DNA of 64,000 bases from Galerina marginata (lineage: Eukaryota > Basidiomycota > Agaricomycetes > Agaricales > Galerinaceae). The stretch covers positions 310,001-374,000 of the forward strand of contig JAECYW010000006.1 of the NCBI GenBank assembly GCA_023014335.1, written 5' to 3'. The notes below the pieces were generated by a model that was not told where the DNA came from, made no database searches, and saw only the letters and a program-made list of their open reading frames with translations. Below, one piece after another: positions 11,530-23,654 of the stretch; positions within the stretch are counted from its first letter, which is position 1; every line of letters begins with the position of its first letter. A program made the position numbers and the translations under genes.

Positions 11530-13135
11530 CTACAAGACCCTGTCCGGAAATTTTGCGGTTTTGGCATCCGAAACTCACAAATTTCTTGTCCAGTAACGGC
11601 GGTTGGGGAGCTCAAGACGCTTGATCTTGTCCAGGTCAGCGGAGGTGAGAGGCCGCCAGGCCGCCGAATTTTTTTGATGTGGTGGGCCAGGTGGACCAAT
11701 TTCGGTGTGTAGTTCAGAGACAATTTCTGTATTTAGTACGTGCCACTACAACTACCAAGTCAGGGTATGCGCACTGTATGGTATGAACTAAACAATGCAA
11801 ATTTGTAGGGCCATTTTGGGATTTTTCAAGAGTGTAAAAAGTTAGATTGTGCCTTTGGAGGGTGTTCGCTCAATCCAAAGTTCAGAGTGGGATATTAAAA
11901 ACAGTTCCTCCCTTCCAAGTTCGGCTTCCTGGAGAAAATTGCAGCAGCAAAAATGTTCAGATGACTACTACATAAAATCTCTGGTGTATATCAACTACCG
12001 TACATAATATAAACTGTAAAAATACTCAGGAAGACAGCGGAGGACGATGGGCAGCTAGGCGCAAGGGCAGCGAAAAAATTCTATTTATAGCACAGCACTT
12101 GTCCGAAAATGCGGAACTGTGAGCCAGGTGCTGGCGGAGGAGGGAGCGAAATTTGAGAGTTTGACCGAACAGGGTCCTGGGAGAGTGTCCCGGGGCCTGC
12201 TTCAACATCTCTGACGACAACGAACACCACGACCGCTGTGTCGCCTGCAACTCTTGCTTAGGTGCTTGGAGTCTTATAAAAACTTAGTTCTCTCGGGAAA
12301 GGTATCCTAAGTCCTCTCACTGCAGGCCATCTCGAACACCAATAAACCTCTATGTGCGCCTCAGCCCAAGTAATCAGAAGCTAGAATTCCACTCCATCCT
12401 CCACGGGTCTTTCTGTCTGAATCGGCGTATTGGATTCCGGAACGTAACGCAGCTATTTCGTATCTTTCGCGGATCAAGTGACCCAGCCTGTTAATATTGA
12501 CATGCATAAGTACTGCTTGACGGCGGCGCCAGCTGACAGTTGCATGGGTCTCCCTCAAGGATTTTTTTTCAATCAAATTACCTCAGAATCGAAATTAAGT
12601 CGCTATCCGGCGTCGTCGAAGGTGAGTAAACTGACCTAATTCATAGTTTTGCGAATCAGGTCCAACGAATGTATAAACAGGGGTATCGGCAGAGAATATA
12701 AATAATGCAGTAGGTTTATTGGAGTACTCTAATATTTTTGTTGGGCACAAGCGCGCTGTAGTAATCTCGCTCTGACATGCAGTCGATATCATAGATTATT
12801 TACATCAAAAAGCACCGGTAATAATTAACAGAACTCTGAGCAAAACAGCTTAAAATCCAATGTTATTCATTCGATAGGGAGTAAATCACATTGTTAGACA
12901 TGATATTAATCCTTTGTATGCCAATCGATATCTAGCGGGGTTCCGCTGAAACACACTTGTGCTCCGAGCAACCACCAACGGAATGCAATGGACAGGAAAT
13001 TTGGAGCACTGGTGGACACAAACAGATTTTAATGGATGTGATAATTAATCCACCATGTATTACAGTGGTTATTACCCACTTCCATTGTGATCGAATGGGC
13101 AACATTGATGTCGAATGGTCGCGTAAATTTAGCTA
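11530..13135. other. no gene recognised
   Basis: Only short antisense or non-ATG frames are present. I see no splice-consistent coding unit, no terminal repeat and no known motif. Confidence 0.5.
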
Positions 13136-13138
13136 GAT

Positions 13139-13257
13139 GGTCTCCGTTGCTCACTAATGGTTCTCAATGGATATGCGGTTGGTCTTCGTCAGAAATCGAT
13201 GATTTCCACTGATGTCCGATGGTATTGCCACCTCGGCGCATATTACTGCAAATGTCG
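13139..13257 (+). repeat. dispersed repeat, inverted copy at 35756-35866
   Basis: About 117 bp, from the word near TCCGTTGCTCACTAATGG to GCGCATATTACTGCAA, recur in reverse orientation at 35756-35866 at roughly 85-90% identity by eye. The unit includes the ATG at 13212 and the first ~14 codons of the ORF that starts there. Confidence 0.7.
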
Positions 13258-14037
13258 AGTCATTCGTCTCCGAATTAAAACAAGCGTCAATCTCCAATTT
13301 ATGCGCCGGGAATCTTGTCGACCTCAACAAGTCTGTACAGGATCAAATTTTAGGTGAACTCAGTAATATAAGATCCATCGAAGGTCAGAAAAACGATTCA
13401 ATTTCCAATAATACACCTAGAAGCGAACCTCAGCACACAATTTCGAGCCCAGTGTGTCTGGAACATCCTGCTAGTAATAACCTGAACTTAGGCATTCGCG
13501 TTTTCGTCTATTCCCGTCGATTTCCGCCCCAATAAACCGCTAGTTCACGATTCCAAACAATTAGGACTGGTCTACAAGACGCAGAAGTGACAGTCGCAGA
13601 GGAAACTTCAAATGATATACGCCCCAATTCCCGTTCAATCGCAATTACCGGAACTTACCTCCCATCCGACGATTCGCCTGGACTGGAAAAAAATCATGGC
13701 GAAAATCAGAAACAACTTTACCGCCGTTGAATTCTCTGTCGAGTCAATGCCCAGTTTGCTCGCTTCTCGCCAGAATCAGAAGCCATCAAGTTCCAATACA
13801 ATTTATGAACAGAAGAAACAAATTACCATCGAACCTCCGCCGATTTCAACTCTGAATATAGCCCTATACGACTTGAAAATCACCGAAGAAACTGTAAAGA
13901 CTGCAATTAAGACCCCCAATGTGCCAAAATTTAAATCGCCTAAAAACAATAATCAAAAAGCAGAGTTAAGCGCTCACGATCAGCAGTACTATACCCAAAA
14001 TATACCCGGAGCTGGAAAGGTTGGTGGCTGCCGCTGA
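13212..14037 (+). pseudogene. broken hypothetical coding region
   Basis: Two open pieces with coding-like composition: 13212-13535 (starts MSDGIATSAHIT, then a possible coiled segment ending around VQDQILGELSNIRS) and 13612-14037 (Ser/Asn/Pro/Lys-rich, without a start of its own). They are in different registers with stops between, so a frameshift or lost intron is needed to join them. The 5' end lies in a dispersed repeat, so this may be a decayed transposon gene. Family not recognised. Confidence 0.35.
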
Positions 14038-14390
14038 ACTCCGTTGGCCACGACTGGAGATTGTGGGCAGTTTCCACTGATTTCGAATCATAGCGAGTGG
14101 TGGCCAAAGTGACCTTCAGTGGCCGCCAATACGCATCTAAGTGGCGGGCATATAACTCCCGAGAGTTAGTTAAAATCTGACCAATTGTGGAAATCCCTTC
14201 AAATGGCAAAGCTGCCAACTTGAACCTTCCCTTGACAGTTCCTGTCATATGTGCTGCCCTGATGTCACTTGGTCATAAGAGTCATAAGCTGTCAGACGTC
14301 ATTATACATGGTCACATGAGTTGCCTGTGCCACGCGTGCAGCGCGAATGCGTGTTCTCCTAACGACATTTGAAGTTCATTTAAACTCAGC

Positions 14391-14471
14391 TCTGCCGCGA
14401 ACGCGGCAGAGCCATCAATAGTGGGATTGAAGAACAAGGAGTGGGATGCCGCCATCCCACTCCCACTATTC
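14391..14471. repeat. pair of perfect or near-perfect palindromes
   Basis: CTCTGCCGCGAACGCGGCAG forms one hairpin at 14391-14412. A second inverted pair, AATAGTGGGA / TCCCACTATT, spans 14418-14471 around GTGGGATGCCGCCATCCCAC. They lie about 150 bp upstream of the small zinc-finger gene. Confidence 0.5.
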
Positions 14472-14619
14472 TTGTATATACTCAAAAAAAAGAAAGGAAA
14501 ACAGAAAATGAAGAGAAAAAATAAAACAAAATAAAATTGACAGCCCCCCTGACTGTTGTCCCTGACCTAGCTATTGCGGGTCGTATTTTTTCAACCAACC
14601 CACGACCTCTCTTCTTACG

Positions 14620-14949
14620 ATGCCTTCAAAGTGAGTTTTCTCGTTCTATTCTTTCCCTATACTAAATCTACTTTGTAGAATTTTATGCACTGAGCCAGAG
14701 TGCATTTACTCGTGCCCACGGAACAAACCCAAGGGCCTCGAGACGCACATCCGAAACTGCCATTGCCTTCACATTACCATCGGGTTTTTCCAAGGCAACG
14801 ACGAGTACGACACTACGCATATCACAAGGAGGTCATCAAGGGAGGAAATTACTTGTCCGCACCCTTCCTGCGATGTCACCTTTGTCGACATCAGACGGGT
14901 CGTTACCCATTACAAGAATGCCACAATGTGCTTGAAAACTTCAAGATGA
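14620..14949 (+). CDS. small C2H2/C2HC zinc-finger protein (93 aa)
   Basis: The first exon is only 11 nt (14620-14630, M-P-S plus two bases). A 48-nt intron GTGAGT...TTTGTAG follows, then exon 2 at 14679-14949. The product has two zinc-finger-like units: C-x4-C (CTEPEC) followed about 15 residues on by THIRNCH, and C-x4-C (CPHPSC) with H-x5-C spacing in THYKNATMC. By pattern it should be a nucleic-acid- or protein-binding zinc finger. A CT-rich leader (GACCTCTCTTCTTACG) precedes the ATG, as is common in fungal genes. Downstream of the stop at 14947 the sequence stays open in another frame to 15431 (Ser/Pro/Thr/His-rich), so a longer protein through an unseen intron or a frameshift is possible. 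No gene name recognised. Confidence 0.6.
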
Positions 14950-16430
14950 AATGTTCTACCAGCAACGTACCGCGATCCCCAGAGCATTCTCCATCAGTTC
15001 CTCAACGAAGTGCTCATGTCTCACAGTCGGTGGTCGAAACGCCTCTCCAGAATGACGCTTCCCGCACCCAGTGGGCGCCTTTCGCGTCCCAGGCGCAGTC
15101 GGCAGTGATTGGACAGATCCTTTTGGGAGCAACCCACCACCTTCCCTTGAGCCAGCGACTAGCTCGGGAGCACCCAGGCCTACTCCACCGTGGTCTCTCG
15201 ACAATGGTATGTTGTGCGGGTTATGCACATGACCCACCTCTCACGCACTTTCAGACAATGTCAACCCACGAGGCCACTACCGCCGCCTACAAACTACAGC
15301 ATGCACACAACCGCTACAGCCCATCTGCCACCGTCGACGCGAACGCGTGCCAGGTGCCAGATCACCGGGCATCCACACCAACACAACTATCATTTGCCGT
15401 CCCCAACCACTTCTCGCCCATCTCTTTGTAGACCGCCGTCGCCTTCGACGATGATTAGCAACCTGGATACTCCCTGCCCCGCGCCAGATCACCGCACCCA
15501 CAGCTGCTGATGAAGCCTGCCGTGCCATGGCCCCAACCCACCTAACTCAACACCGAACCAACCTCAGCTCACCGGCCCCCAAAAACCCTCGTCCGCTCAC
15601 CTCTCACCGCAGTTCGCGCCACGTCATTGCACACTCGCAATCCCCTGCGAATTGTATCTCCCGCGTTCTTTGTGAATGTTGCTCGCTCATCATCGGCCTT
15701 GCCCATGATTCTCACCATCAAGCCTGATGCAGTGCCCTCAATTACCACCAACCTCGTCCATCCTCATGATTCGAAGACACGTCCATTTCCAATAGAACAA
15801 CATTACTGACCTTCAACTCTCCTCACTTCTTCCCATACTTTGCTTTTCCATATGCTGGCTGTGCGCTATGCCTTCCCTGTGCTTAGTTCCGTAGTTTCTT
15901 AGACAATATTTAAATATATTTATAGTCAGTGTAATTTGTATAACGTCAGTTTGTTCGATTTATGTGTAAAAGATTAAAAGAAATTGGACTCGTAAATGCC
16001 ATGCAAAGCATTGGCCCACAAAGCTAGTAATAAAAGCAAGACGCTTCGAATACCCGGTGAGGTCGTCGAAATCGTGTCTGCGGCTGGTGACATTGAGACT
16101 ACTTACTTTTAATGGCAAAGTTATTGGTACGGTAGTTCAGACTGAGTATGGGGAAAAAATGAATGAATCAACTCAGAGGGATGGCGGTCAGTTTTAATGT
16201 AGTCTAATAAACGGAAGCCCAAGATCTGTGGTAAAGCACAGGGTATTTGAAAGAGAAAGCAAATCGCGGGTAAGCAGTTTGACCTCGTGCGAAAACCATT
16301 GCGTCACCATCAATTTTCTTTCTTCCTCCCCTTTGCCTTCCGCCATGAGATTCCCCATGCGCACCACTGCCACCTAGACCTAGGCTCATCCAACATTTTA
16401 CTTAGCGCTTCAATATGTGGCGCATACCGA
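14950..16430. other. no further gene recognised; Pro/Ser/Thr/His-rich open frames
   Basis: A plus-strand frame continues to 15431 and overlaps another to 15510. Both give low-complexity translations. They could be a C-terminal extension of the zinc-finger gene or simply C-rich non-coding DNA. 15530-16430 holds nothing I recognise. Confidence 0.4.
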
Positions 16431-16439
16431 ACTCGCTGT

Positions 16440-17480
16440 CAACACTCTCTAGGTCAATTCAAGGTGCGGGACTCAGATCCTTCTCCCAGTTTCCATCCAA
16501 CTCACATTCTGGTCTTAGAGGCGATTATTGTCAAGTTATGGCTCGTTTGGAGTGAAATTAATTTTGCCCAATGAGTTCTGCGTGTTTTCAGCCGTCGCTG
16601 GATTTGTTCCAGTCTCAACGCTCAGCAGCGTTTTGCTCATCCTAGCTACTCAGGTAGGACTCGTTTTCCGGCCTATTACGCTCGCTAAAACCGTTGCTGG
16701 CAGATCAACCTTGCTCTATCCGGCTCTTGGTTAGTCGTGCGCTCTGCTGGCCCTCCTTTGGCTAAACTTATGTAAAGCAGAAGACGACGAAGAAGAAGAA
16801 AGAAATGCAGTCCTGGATGCTCGTACCTCCGACCTTACACGATCGCCCGTCTACTTCCAGTTTAGTGGGGGTGTCAATCACATCGCATCATCGGTGTTCG
16901 ATGGCATTCGCTAGGACCCGCCCGCCCCAACTTATTGCGACATCGCATCCGTTGTCGAAGATGCCGCGACGTTGCAGTCACACGATCTTATCCACTCTCC
17001 TTATCCTGCTTCGTTATCTCGTCATTCCCGCCCCCCCTACCATCCGAGACGAACCCTTTCTTTCCTCATAGATCATGAGACGTGTCCACGTGTCGCTGTA
17101 GCACCGAGCACCAAGCAACAAACACAGCTGCCCCCCGTTGTTCATCCGCCTTGTCCTACTCCTCGTCTCTGGGAAATGCCTCCGTCGACGTGTCAGCCTG
17201 CCAGCCAATGTGAATAACGGGTGCTGGAAAATAGGTACGGGTGCTAGCGGGAGGGGCGGGAGCGGGAGCGGGACAGATGAGGGAGATTGACAGTCATGGT
17301 CTTTGCTGTATGGACGACGGAGGTGCGGACGGCAGGAGAAGCTATGATGAACTTCCTGTGAAGAGAACACTGGCGACAGGGAAACACGGAAAAACGCCGC
17401 GCTCAAGGAACATCTACGTCTTCAGCAGACCCTGCGCCTTCCGTTAATCTTGCTTATTCAATTCCTTTGACTCTCTTACT
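16440..17480 (+). repeat. copy A of a long dispersed repeat
   Basis: Shares ordered landmarks with the copies at 25.8 and 27.2 kb: GGTCTTAGAGGCGATTATTG near 16512, then a GGAGTGAAATTA...AATGAGTTC word, then TGAGACGTGTCC near 17077. The distance between first and last landmark is ~570 bp, against ~803 bp in the two copies at 25.8-28.9 kb, so it carries a net deletion. No coding sequence recognised. Confidence 0.5.
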
Positions 17481-19190
17481 TCCAACGTTTCGGGTTTCAA
17501 AGGCAACGTCCGCCCAAACTCAACCTGCACCTCGACGGAGTGGACGTCATTTGGATCGTGGGCGCTGAATCGCTCCTCTGGAGCCGTCATGGATGACAGA
17601 AAGGAGGAGGAGGAGGAGATACGTGGTGTTCCCTCCTGGCGCGGCTCGCCGGCTCCTACCAGCTCAACTCGATATTTTTACAATATCTGCTTTGAAAACA
17701 CCCTTTTTCCCCTCCGAGCTTCAACTTCGAGTATTAATGGTCGATGCTCATCGTCAACCTTACTCGGCTCACCCACCTGCGCTGTCATCGTGTGGGTTCA
17801 TCTGGCGGGCCAGCATTAGTCCTTGAACCTTTCGTTTTGACTGCCCGCTTGCCTGGCCTCGACAGTGCTTGGTATCACAATCACTACCTTCATCATTGTC
17901 GACCCCACCGCTATGAACCCCAGCCCAAGTCTGAACACGTAACCCCAACGAACCCCAACGCAGGGCAGGATACTCAGCCCCCATCATACCGTCTCTTGGA
18001 GAGGACGGAGAAGAGAAGACGGAGACGTTGGAGTAGCGGGATGTTGAGGCGACGGCCGCGCTCGTCGTGCTCGTGCTGGTCGTGTTGGTGCTGGTACTAG
18101 TGCCCGTGCGAGTACTCTATTTGGGACAGGGGAAGGCTGCAGCTTGCGCTCATGCAGGTTGTGCTGGTCGTATTGATGCTTGTGCTGGTGCGAGTACTCG
18201 CTTGGGAACGGGGAGAAGGTGGAGGTTCGGTGTGGAAGGTTGGGGAGCGGCTGCGGGCAGGGGGGTGGGCTTGGATGTGGAAGCCTGGTGCAGGAACAGG
18301 GGCGAGGGTGGGGGCAGGACCGCGGCGGGAGAACAGGGCGGAACGGGCCCGGGGAAGGGCTGGTGACGGAGCGAGCAGTACTGCGGTTGGGATTCTCCTG
18401 CGGTGTTGACGTGGATGTAGGCGTCACTGTGGATACGAGGAGATGGTGGATGCGAAGACCGTCTCCGGGCTCAAGAAAGCAAGGTTTCCTCGAATGCATA
18501 CTGCCGTCTCCAGCAGCCTGCCTTGTGAGCTGCATGCGGCGTGCGCTACGGCTGTCTCTTTGTTCTACTAGACTGAACCTCAATAACAAGCTTCGACTTT
18601 CGACTTTCTGTATTTGATGGCGCACATTTGAGTATAAAACGAGTTTTTAGTCCCATCAGTCAGCCTATCTCAAGCCCATCTCCTCCTCTTCGTTCCCTGG
18701 ATTGGACACAACTGCGTTTTTCGATTTTCGAATTCGTACCACAAATATCGACCTCAAACAGAAGCTCCTATCTATATGTTCGCCTGTATCGTCTTACTTC
18801 CCCTCAGTTGTCATTCTAAACGGCCAGGCAGTCTATCTCATCGCACTCGTTCTTTTCGATTCTCTTCCCTGCATTGGATACGATGATGTGTATAAACTTC
18901 AACCTCTATGACCGAGTATCTCGAGTTTTGATCCATATGTTCGTCATTATGAGTTATCAGCCTTACATCTTCTCTGCCCTCAAGTTACTTTGTAATCACT
19001 AGCGTCCCTCCCTCAACGATCTGGTACATTTATACATGCCAACTTCTTGGTTCGCGGAGCGTCTCCCTCAGCCAAACGTCGTTGCTTTTCTTGCGTCTTT
19101 CTCCGCGTATTTCATATCAAACGAAGAGCCTACACCTACACCCATCTTCTACCGATGACCGTTCTCGGATCTATCTGAATAACTTCACCT
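17480..19190. other. GC-rich low-complexity stretch, no gene recognised
   Basis: 17990-18620 gives long open frames on both strands with Pro/His/Ser/Arg- or Gly/Val/Arg-rich translations, typical of GC-rich low-complexity DNA. A block near 17930-17990 (CAGGCCC/CCCCATCATA words) resembles 9450-9510. No splice-supported gene found. Confidence 0.45.
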
Positions 19191-19194
19191 TCTG

Positions 19195-19990
19195 TGAGGA
19201 TTTCAGATCCTCCTCTCCGTCGCGGTCTAACGCGGTTCCTGATCTTAGAAGCCATCATCTGCATTGTTATTCTGGAGTGAGGTTACCAATTCAGTTTTAG
19301 TGCTGTCACCACCGGCGCTGGCATTTTTCAGCCTCGACGGTCAGAAGCTTTGTGCTTATCCGAGGTGAGAGCTGTCTTCTCGAGGTCTCAATTTGGAGGC
19401 TGAAAACCGTTGCTTGCAGGTTAATTGCCGTATCTGGCTCGTGGTCCTTGAAGCAGAAGAAGAAAAAGGGAGAGTTATTTTCGCCACGCTTCCACGGATG
19501 CCGGATGCTCGTAATATTTCCAGTTTTGCACCCCCTGAAGTTATACAACCGCTGCATCATGATCGACTTCGAATTAGCAGAGGCATCTATTTCTTGCGTA
19601 CTTAATCGATGACCTTCGGAATCCGTCTGCAGCTATATCTTCCTCTATTACTCCTCCTCCTTCGTGACTTCGCTCATCCCTACCTCCCGTATTATGATTC
19701 GCTGGCGTCTGGTTAAGCTGGACGTATGCAGGCGAGGTATTGCAGAGAAGGAAGACCTGGAAGCCATCAACATTTACTTCCCGCAGCTTCCTGCCTGCCA
19801 AGACTGTGTATGCAAGAATCGTAGAAATCCGGGAAACGACCCAAATCTCCCTCGCTAATCCTGAGAGGCATCCATCCCTAGGGCGGAACGACGGTGGCGC
19901 ACATCGTACGAATTGCAGTCACAATCATTGATAGTATGAACCATATAATAACTTCCTTTCTTTTGCCAGTGGATCACAAGCGCGATCAGT
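19195..19990 (+). repeat. copy C of the long dispersed repeat
   Basis: Begins with GATCCTCCTCTCCGTCG at ~19206 and GATCTTAGAAGCCATCATC at ~19241, then the CTGGAGTGAGGTTACC word, in the order seen in the other copies. It lacks the GAGACGTGTCC landmark and has diverged strongly after ~19600. Confidence 0.45.
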
Positions 19991-20450
19991 CTCGCCTGTC
20001 TTGACGGTCTTTCTTCGATTCGTCGGGGTACCTGGTCACCTGTCATTGCCTATACAACAAGGCTTTTCAAACTTCAAGCATTAAGCACCTAGCGTCCGCA
20101 ATGTCTCTTGGTTGTTCAGTGGTCCATTCGTCCCTAAAAGCAATACCAGCTGAGCTAGACTCGTCTTCTACCTTGGTCCTCGTTACCTCCAAGTGCAGCG
20201 TATGAAGAAAGTCATTATTTCCACCTTTATTGTACATGTGCTTGTCATCGACGTTCTTGAATCCAAGCGCATATCAATCAAAATACAAACTGACATATTT
20301 ATCGTTTAAGGTGGAAAAACGCTACCAACAAGTCAAGTGAACGAGGAATTGGCTTGTATCATGAAAGGAACGGGCAAAAAAATTAATTGCAAGGTCTTCA
20401 TGAAAATAGGCCGGTTGCGGGCTTGTGCCCTTTACTAATCCTTACACTAC
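19990..20450. other. no gene recognised
   Basis: No open frame with an ATG and coding character, and no repeat found. Confidence 0.5.
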
Positions 20451-20669
20451 GCGCAAAAGGTGCTTTTCGCACTCTAAAAATATGTTTCTCATTCATTAGA
20501 AAATTATGACTGTTTGAAATTCAAAAATACACTACCTTATGGAGTACCGTCGGTACTCCATATATTTTTTCGGTACTCCATAAGGTAATACATTTTTGGA
20601 TTTCAATCAGTCATAATTTTTTAATAGATGAGAATCGTATTTTTCACCTCCGAAAAATCGTTTTTGCGC
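20451..20669. mobile_element. ~219-bp hairpin MITE at the 3' end of a secreted-protein gene
   Basis: The whole unit is a near-palindrome. The ends GCGCAAAAGG and TTTTTGCGC and the inner words ATTATGACTG / CAGTCATAAT are symmetrical about ~20560, with a nested GGAGTACCG / CGGTACTCC stem at the centre. It has no coding capacity. Its right border coincides with the point where the minus-strand secreted-protein reading stops matching its paralog. Confidence 0.7.
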
Positions 20670-21150
20670 CCAGTACAAGAGCAGACAAAAGATTCAATAT
20701 TGTTGTAAAGTGACGAGTAAGGGGCCAGCGCGAGGTCAAGGACTGTTCCAGAAACGTTAAGGCCAGTACGCGTACAATCTGGGTATCTAAACAACTAAAG
20801 GATCAGCCATAAATGAAGGCCAAGCGAGTACAGATACTGACACAAAAAATGTGCACGTATCACCGTCGCTCACTTCCAGGCTCTCAGGCCTGTCCATCCA
20901 GTTCCCGGGGAGATTGACGCACGCAAATTCCACAATGCATCGGGGGAGTATGTAGCGCCAAGTTTGCCGTAATCCGACCAGAAAATGACTGAAATTTCAC
21001 CAAGCGTATGCTTATAAGCAATTCATTAACAATGAGTGGAATGTAACAATGAGATAAGTGCAAGTTATATCTTACCCGAGCGATGACGGCTGCGCGTGCA
21101 GAGGCGGCGACGGCCAAAAGCAGACCGGCAAGTTTAGCACTGAAGTACAT
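20670..21150 (-). pseudogene. small secreted beta/gamma-crystallin-like protein, frameshifted and 3'-truncated
   Basis: Exon 1 (21150-21076) encodes a clear signal peptide, MYFSAKLAGLLLAVAASARA, ending VIAR. A 65-nt intron follows, then exon 2 (21010-20842), a 55-nt intron, and exon 3 from 20786. Exon 2 begins HTLGEISVIFWSDYG. After ALWN a one-base shift is needed to recover CVNLPGNWMDRPESL and DTCTFF. Exon 3 reads YPDCTRTGLNVSG ... YNNIESFVC. The layout (FW near the start, C-x-N-x-x-G, RPESL, TCTFF, final ESFxC) resembles fungal secreted beta/gamma-crystallin-like proteins. The paralog at 23.6-24.1 kb has the same exon pattern and an identical 65-nt first intron length. The hairpin MITE at 20451-20669 cuts the end. 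Extracellular location is inferred from the signal peptide; function is unknown. Confidence 0.6.
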
Positions 21151-23640
21151 ATGTATTCTTTTGATGAGATTTGGGCTTGTGAGAAACACTGAGCTTGGCA
21201 GTTGATCGAGCTGCTGAAACTTGAGGAGAAATCGGCCCTGTTTTATATCTTCCAAAGTATAGTAGGAAGCAAGCGATCTCTTATTGAAGAAACGTACAGA
21301 CCGACAGTTTGTCCGCGAATTAGGCATCAGTTCCGAGTCTAAATCGAGACTTCATTGTGTTCCTAGGATACATATAGACTATGCCGTCCAGATGACCTTT
21401 ACTATCGTAGTAACACCTTGTACTGCGGGAGTAGGATTCTCGTAATCCGGTGCATAACAAATAATATATTCAGGCACCTCAAATAAATTTCTATTTTCGT
21501 CGAGTGCAATGGACTCAGTTGGCGCGGCTGCCAAGATAGATTTCATAAAACTTGACCCTTTTCCGAATCCCAGTTGAATTTGCGAAAGGGCTGTCGTGCC
21601 GGATTCAATTCGGAATAATCAATCCGCAAAGGCGCCGCGAAATTGATTAAAGCTGCTCGACGGGACACATCTCCAGGCTCATAATCTCATCTTGGAATGT
21701 CGGTCATTTTGTTGAGACTGGGAGGGGCTGTTGAACAAGCCCCCGTCTTCATCACGTGAGTTCCAGTTTCGAGATAGGAGTTTCATCCTTCATGATTCCT
21801 CACATATTTCTGGCTTTGCCTGTTTTCTCTGGCGTTTCGGCGTTCTTGCTGTGCCTGATCTCCGCTTTGAATTCAAATCAACTCTTAATTTCGGGGCCTC
21901 TAGCGAATATCAGTGGCTTCCTAGTATTTATAACGTATGTCTACTTATACTTGGCTTCCTAATAATTTGAAGGTCGGAGACGAGTAAGAACATCAGCACA
22001 CCTGATGAAACAAATAAGTACATTTAATCGCCCTTGACAGTCTTTGAGCAGGGCAGCAAACCCATCCGCATTCCAAAATTAGAATAAATATTCAGATGAG
22101 GAAGGAACCAAGCCGGGAGAAGAGCTGTCAAGCGCCAGGAGAAGACAACTATCAAACACCTCTCACGGAATTCTATCAAACACGGGTAATTATCTCGAAT
22201 CGTTTCCATCATAGCCGGTGCCGCCATGCAAAATAAACTGGAAGGAGCCCTAAGTTTGAGGACAAAAAAAAGCAAATAGGTAAATAACATTTTGGCAATC
22301 AACTAATATCCACACTAGACAAAATATCATTTACCATTCCTCCAATTTAAGCACGTTGTGGACTTTCTACTATAATTAATCCTGTAGTAGAAGTCATCTG
22401 GGCAACATAGTCCATGTTTATCGGAAGAAGCAAAGCAAAGTGCCGAATAAATCTGTTGCAGCAATAGAACAGATGGGTTTACCCCGGGCATCGATACAAA
22501 GGTCCGTATGTTTTCCAACCGAAGATTTCTTCCTCTTACTTCTAACGGTATAAAGACAGGGACAATTTGTCCCCAATGTTTCAACAGCTCGATCGACTTG
22601 CAAGCTCAGTTTCTTTTACCGCCCCAAATTCCACTGGAAGGTTATGTACTTCAGCGCCAAGCTTTCCAGTTTGATTTTGGCCATCGCCGTGTCGGAAAAA
22701 TCACGAAAAACCAATGTGGGCGTATATGAACCAATATTAAGGCATATGCCCATCAGCTAGAGGGGTAGGACACCAGTTTCGAAGATGTTTAATAAGTATG
22801 ATCAGTTTACGGTCAACACAATTGGTGACGGCCGGACTTACTATGCTTGATCAACCACATTGGTGCTGACCAGAGGATATCGAGCAGATTGTTCGCTCTA
22901 TGAATAGTATTACTGTTTATCTTCTATCTGGCTGTTATTGCGGAAAGCATAGTGGCAAATATTTCGTTTTATTGACAATGTGGAAAGATAATAACATTTC
23001 AAGAGCAGGTAACTAAATTTAATGAACTAGCAACTTGAACGCCGCACAAGTTTTCGGACCACGACAAGAGCTGACCTTAGCGACGCCTTACGAATGGTTT
23101 GGACAATTAAAATCAGCAACGTGAAGTGGATGGACTCAGGGGAAAAAATGGTCTACTCACCAGTCTCGGGTAGAGCCATTTAGATGGTCGAAATAAGCTT
23201 CTGTAGGAACGAGCCAGCATCCATCAGCACCAGCACGACAATGTTCAAGTTGAGCTCACCATTAAAACCGCCAGTTGCAACAGCGGTGACGAGACTTAGT
23301 GGGGTACTTTGAGTCGTAAATGTGGTCCTTTATATATTCTTTCGGTTGTGGGGCCGCCTCACTGAGTCACCTCATGCATGATATCACCTGCCAAGACTGT
23401 GGGGCCAGGTGGGGCTCTCTCCAAGTTGATTTCCCAGCTCGACGACGGCGCCTAATTGAATCCAGTCAGCCATGGCACGTAAATTAATCAGAAATTAGGG
23501 TGGTTGATGCCCGTTGATCCCAACATATTTGCCTTGTAGAGTGTAGCTGATAGTTATTACGGTCTCGGATGCGTTGACATAGACTCAGATGTGTTATAAT
23601 AAGCGAACCTATGACCTTGCATCAGTTCAGTTAACGGTCT
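21151..23640. other. no gene recognised
   Basis: A short hydrophobic ORF with ATG at 21792 (MIPHIFLALPVF...) ends at 21962. It has two possible membrane segments but no supporting splice structure or relatives. Other frames are short. The rest appears non-coding. Confidence 0.4.
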
Positions 23641-23654
23641 CAGGACCAATCAGC

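Noticed and set aside
17984..18625. 213-codon minus-strand and 145-codon plus-strand open frames
   Set aside because: Overlapping frames on both strands with Pro/His/Ser- or Gly/Arg-only composition are expected in GC-rich low-complexity DNA; no splice or family support.
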